Shown here in pieces: positions 4,775 to 6,615 of a stretch of 6,615 nucleotides of DNA. Both the position numbers and the translations under genes were made by a program. The first letter of the stretch is position 1, and every line of letters begins with the position of its first letter. The notes under the pieces are model-generated. The model had not been told where the DNA came from, did no database searches, and saw nothing but the letters and a program-made list of their open reading frames with translations. The stretch comes from an uncultured Alphaproteobacteria bacterium (GTDB lineage: Bacteria > Pseudomonadota > Alphaproteobacteria > GCA-2731375): NCBI GenBank assembly GCA_913049615.1, contig CAJWZI010000083.1, positions 1 through 6,615 on the forward strand, read 5' to 3'.

Positions 4775-6256
4775 ATGGGCATTATGGACATAGAACGGTT
4801 TGTCGAAGCCGAAGGTCGGGCGGAAAAAGTCAAGGAAGTACGCGCAAAAATTGATGCATTGGGAATTCAATACCTATACCTCCAGTTTGTCTCCCTGACC
4901 GGTAAAATTATGGGAAAAGGTATTCCAGCGGACCACTGGGAAACGGTCGCCGAAAGGGGCTTTCAACTCGTGTACGGCGCGACGATGAACCTCTTCACTA
5001 ATAGATCTGGCGAGTATCTAGGTTACGGCCCTGAGGCGGCGGAGTTGGTCGGAATTCCGGAACCAGAATCATTCATGCAACTGCCCTGGGACAAACGTGT
5101 TGGGCGCTTCTATTGCACTCTATTCAGGAACCGCGAGGAGCGTGAGGAGGCCGGGGCATATTTGACAGCAGATTGTCGGGGTAATCTGAGGCGTTTGCAT
5201 GATGAATTTTCCGATAAACACGGTGGCCTTCGGCTCCGTATGGGCACAGAGCCAGAAATGATGTGGCTGAAATTCGACGAAAACGGAAAACCAACGGAGG
5301 GTTATTCGAAGCCCTATTGTTATCACATAGATCAATTTGAGAGCCTCCGGCCCGTCTATATGAAAGTGATAGAATATGCACGCGCCATGGGCCTGGACAT
5401 GATCCAGGGTGACCATGAGGACGCGCCAGGTCAACTCGAACTCAATTGGATGTTTGACGACGTTTTGCGTAATGCTGACCGGCTGACGACTTATCGTCAG
5501 ATTTGTGCTCAGGTCGCCCGCGAGCACGGCATCTTCGCATGTTTCATGACGAAGCCCTTTATGGGTGTTTCAGCATCTGGCTGTCATCATAATATGTCCT
5601 TGTGGTATGGCGGTGAAGACGTTCTTTGTCCGACAGGAAACGATCCTGCAAACCTGCCTGGCATGGCTGGCAACTATCTATACGTTAAGGGCGGTGACAA
5701 TACATTTATGCCGGATACCGATGATCCGCAATTGCCTGGTAAAACTGGTCTCGAAGCAATTGGCGGCATCGTGCATCACTTGCAGGCATTGACGGCGATT
5801 GGTTGTTCGACAGTGAATTCATACCGAAGATTGTGGGATACGGGCTTCTGGGCTCCGGTTTTTGCCGATTGGGGTTTTCAGAACAGAACCACCGGTTTGC
5901 GTGTCTCAGCACCAGGGCGGTTTGAGTACAGATCGGTTGATTCGATGGTCAATCCCTACCTCATGGGCTCTGTGATTTTGGCGGCGGCCGGCGATGGGCT
6001 CGACAACAAACTAGATCCCGGTGAGCCGGAAGAGAGGAACATTTATGAGGCGATGGAGGCCGGCAAACAAGTCAAGAAGCTACCCATGTCGTTGGGCGAA
6101 GCGCTTAAGGCGCTCGAGCAGAATGAAGTTGTACAACGCGGCATGCCCGGCGAAATGTATCGTCTTTATCACGAATACAAATCGGACGAGTGGGCACGGT
6201 TCATGTCGACTGTTACTGACTGGGATAATGAAACCTACATGGAATGCCTGCCTTAG
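4775..6256 (+). CDS. Glutamine synthetase-fold ligase, probably a gamma-glutamyl-amide synthetase acting on an amine
   Basis: An ATP-dependent, cytoplasmic ligase of the glutamine synthetase superfamily, 493 residues. That is longer than the ~435-445 of GlnT/gamma-glutamylmethylamide synthetase (GMAS) and nearer the ~500 of aniline-type ligases (TdnQ/AtdA1). The beta-grasp domain is residues about 30-110. Catalytic-domain landmarks are metal ligands Glu159/Glu161 (GTEPEMMW), Glu215 and Glu222 (GDHEDAPGQLELN), the ATP-binding signature KPFMGVSASGCHHNMS (260-275), NSYRRL (348-353), Arg371/Arg376 and RFEYRSVD (382-389). Aligned by hand with E. coli GlnA, ammonium-site Asp50 corresponds to Tyr67 (VYGAT) and Glu327 of GYEAP to Trp359 (GFWAP), so ammonia is probably not the acceptor. 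Tyr424 in RNIYEAM falls where GlnA carries its adenylylated Tyr397. GGGGAG lies eight bases before the ATG. The neighbours, an N-methyl amine-type oxidoreductase upstream and glxB downstream, support a role in amine assimilation or demethylation through a gamma-glutamyl intermediate. The fold is certain, a non-ammonia acceptor likely, and the actual amine unknown. Confidence 0.9.
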   Translation: MGIMDIERFVEAEGRAEKVKEVRAKIDALGIQYLYLQFVSLTGKIMGKGIPADHWETVAERGFQLVYGATMNLFTNRSGEYLGYGPEAAELVGIPEPESFMQLPWDKRVGRFYCTLFRNREEREEAGAYLTADCRGNLRRLHDEFSDKHGGLRLRMGTEPEMMWLKFDENGKPTEGYSKPYCYHIDQFESLRPVYMKVIEYARAMGLDMIQGDHEDAPGQLELNWMFDDVLRNADRLTTYRQICAQVAREHGIFACFMTKPFMGVSASGCHHNMSLWYGGEDVLCPTGNDPANLPGMAGNYLYVKGGDNTFMPDTDDPQLPGKTGLEAIGGIVHHLQALTAIGCSTVNSYRRLWDTGFWAPVFADWGFQNRTTGLRVSAPGRFEYRSVDSMVNPYLMGSVILAAAGDGLDNKLDPGEPEERNIYEAMEAGKQVKKLPMSLGEALKALEQNEVVQRGMPGEMYRLYHEYKSDEWARFMSTVTDWDNETYMECLP

Positions 6257-6338
6257 GCGCGCCACCAACATAGGCATTTGGAAAATCAATGTGAGCTGTG
6301 TTTACAGCCCATGATTAATTAGAGGGAGTACGAACTGC
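6257..6338. other. 82-base gap between ligase and glxB
   Basis: It holds a short stem (GCTGT 6295-6299, loop GTTT, ACAGC 6304-6308) without a following T-run, so it is not a standard terminator. The ribosome binding site AGGGAG (6323-6328) lies 10 bases before the glxB start. The stem could affect processing or readthrough between the two genes, but it is only five base pairs. Confidence 0.35.
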
Positions 6339-6615
6339 ATGTGTGGAATTGCTGGAATTATACATCGCGGCAGTAGTTCGAATGTTGGCAACGAAATGAC
6401 GTCTATGCTTATGGCGCTAAAACACCGTGGTCCTGATTCAACTGGTTTTGCGGTCTATGGCCCTCCTAATCTTGGCGACTATATAATGCGCATCAAAGTA
6501 GCCGAAAAAGAGGACATGGCCACTGGCCATGATATCAAGGATAAGATTGCAGAAAGAATTGCCGAGGTTGAACGGCGCATCATTTTACATGGTGCAGAAA
6601 TCAAGGAACAGGATG
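6339..6615 (+). CDS. glxB: Class II glutamine amidotransferase, GlxB/MgsA type, first 92 codons (3' end outside window)
   Basis: N-terminal-nucleophile (Ntn) amidotransferase domain related to the glutaminase domain of glutamate synthase and PurF. It is the first subunit of the GlxBCD / N-methylglutamate synthase (MgsABC) complex, which uses gamma-glutamyl amides or glutamine with 2-oxoglutarate. The translation from the ATG starts MCGIAGIIHRG, so Cys2 becomes the N-terminal catalytic cysteine once Met1 is removed. The family block HRGPDSTGFAVYG follows at residues 28-40. AGGGAG (6323-6328) precedes the start by 10 bases. The family is usually ~300 residues; the window holds about a third. 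It follows the ligase on the same strand, the order expected in glnT/gmaS-glx clusters, so glxC and glxD should lie beyond the right edge. The family is clear; the choice between GlxB and MgsA names depends on the substrate of the complex. Confidence 0.9.
   Translation, partial: MCGIAGIIHRGSSSNVGNEMTSMLMALKHRGPDSTGFAVYGPPNLGDYIMRIKVAEKEDMATGHDIKDKIAERIAEVERRIILHGAEIKEQD

Noticed and set aside
4412..4870. 152-codon minus-strand frame
   Set aside because: It lies antisense to the C-terminal FAD motif of the oxidoreductase and the start of the ligase, both strongly conserved; a shadow frame.
5120..5527. 135-codon minus-strand frame inside the ligase
   Set aside because: Antisense to the catalytic metal-binding core of the ligase; no ribosome site or family motif.
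6295..6308. Hairpin after the ligase as a Rho-independent terminator
   Set aside because: Only five base pairs and no T-tract follows; the next gene starts 30 bases later on the same strand.

Overview
The window looks like part of a methylated-amine / N-methyl amino acid catabolism region from a proteobacterium, most likely an alphaproteobacterium. The reasons are the gene families and their order: a SoxB-type flavoprotein, a GlxA-family (GbdR/SouR-like) regulator, a glutamine-synthetase-like ligase followed directly by a GlxB-type amidotransferase. That last pair is typical of the N-methylglutamate/glx clusters of rhizobia, roseobacters and marine alphaproteobacteria. Base composition by eye is near 50% GC with AT-rich promoters. 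The species cannot be named from the sequence alone.

Layout. (1) 1-613, minus: N-terminal half of a heterotetrameric sarcosine oxidase beta subunit (or the related N-methylglutamate dehydrogenase subunit), running off the left edge. (2) 614-705: divergent promoter region with a perfect 6-bp inverted repeat. (3) 706-1662, plus: DJ-1/PfpI-AraC regulator of the GlxA/GbdR type. (4) 1763-2482, plus: class I (triad) glutamine amidotransferase. (5) 2494-3168, minus: GntR/FCD repressor, converging on the amidotransferase with an 11-bp gap. (6) 3169-3358: AT-rich divergent control region with nested CCAA/TTGG repeats around a perfect TATAAT. (7) 3359-4702, plus: SoxB-like FAD oxidoreductase starting at TTG. 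(8) 4775-6256, plus: glutamine-synthetase-fold ligase, 493 aa. (9) 6339-6615, plus: start of a class II glutamine amidotransferase (GlxB/MgsA type), cut by the right edge. No intergenic stretch exceeds 190 bases, and no RNA gene, mobile element or CRISPR array was seen.

How the genes may work together (inference): the ligase would join the gamma-carboxyl of glutamate to an amine. The GlxB protein, with GlxC and GlxD expected downstream, would move the amine onto 2-oxoglutarate or otherwise handle the glutamyl group. The FAD oxidoreductase and the SoxB-type enzyme would oxidise the N-methyl product. The class I amidotransferase could hydrolyse or recycle a gamma-glutamyl amide. The GntR protein is placed to control the FAD oxidoreductase-ligase-glxB set, and the GlxA-type regulator to control the SoxB operon.

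The most interesting point is that both residues that form the ammonium site of classical glutamine synthetase appear replaced by aromatic residues in the ligase. The SoxB-like oxidoreductase beside it lacks the histidine that carries covalent FMN in true SoxB. Together these suggest a gamma-glutamylation route whose amine substrate is not assigned.
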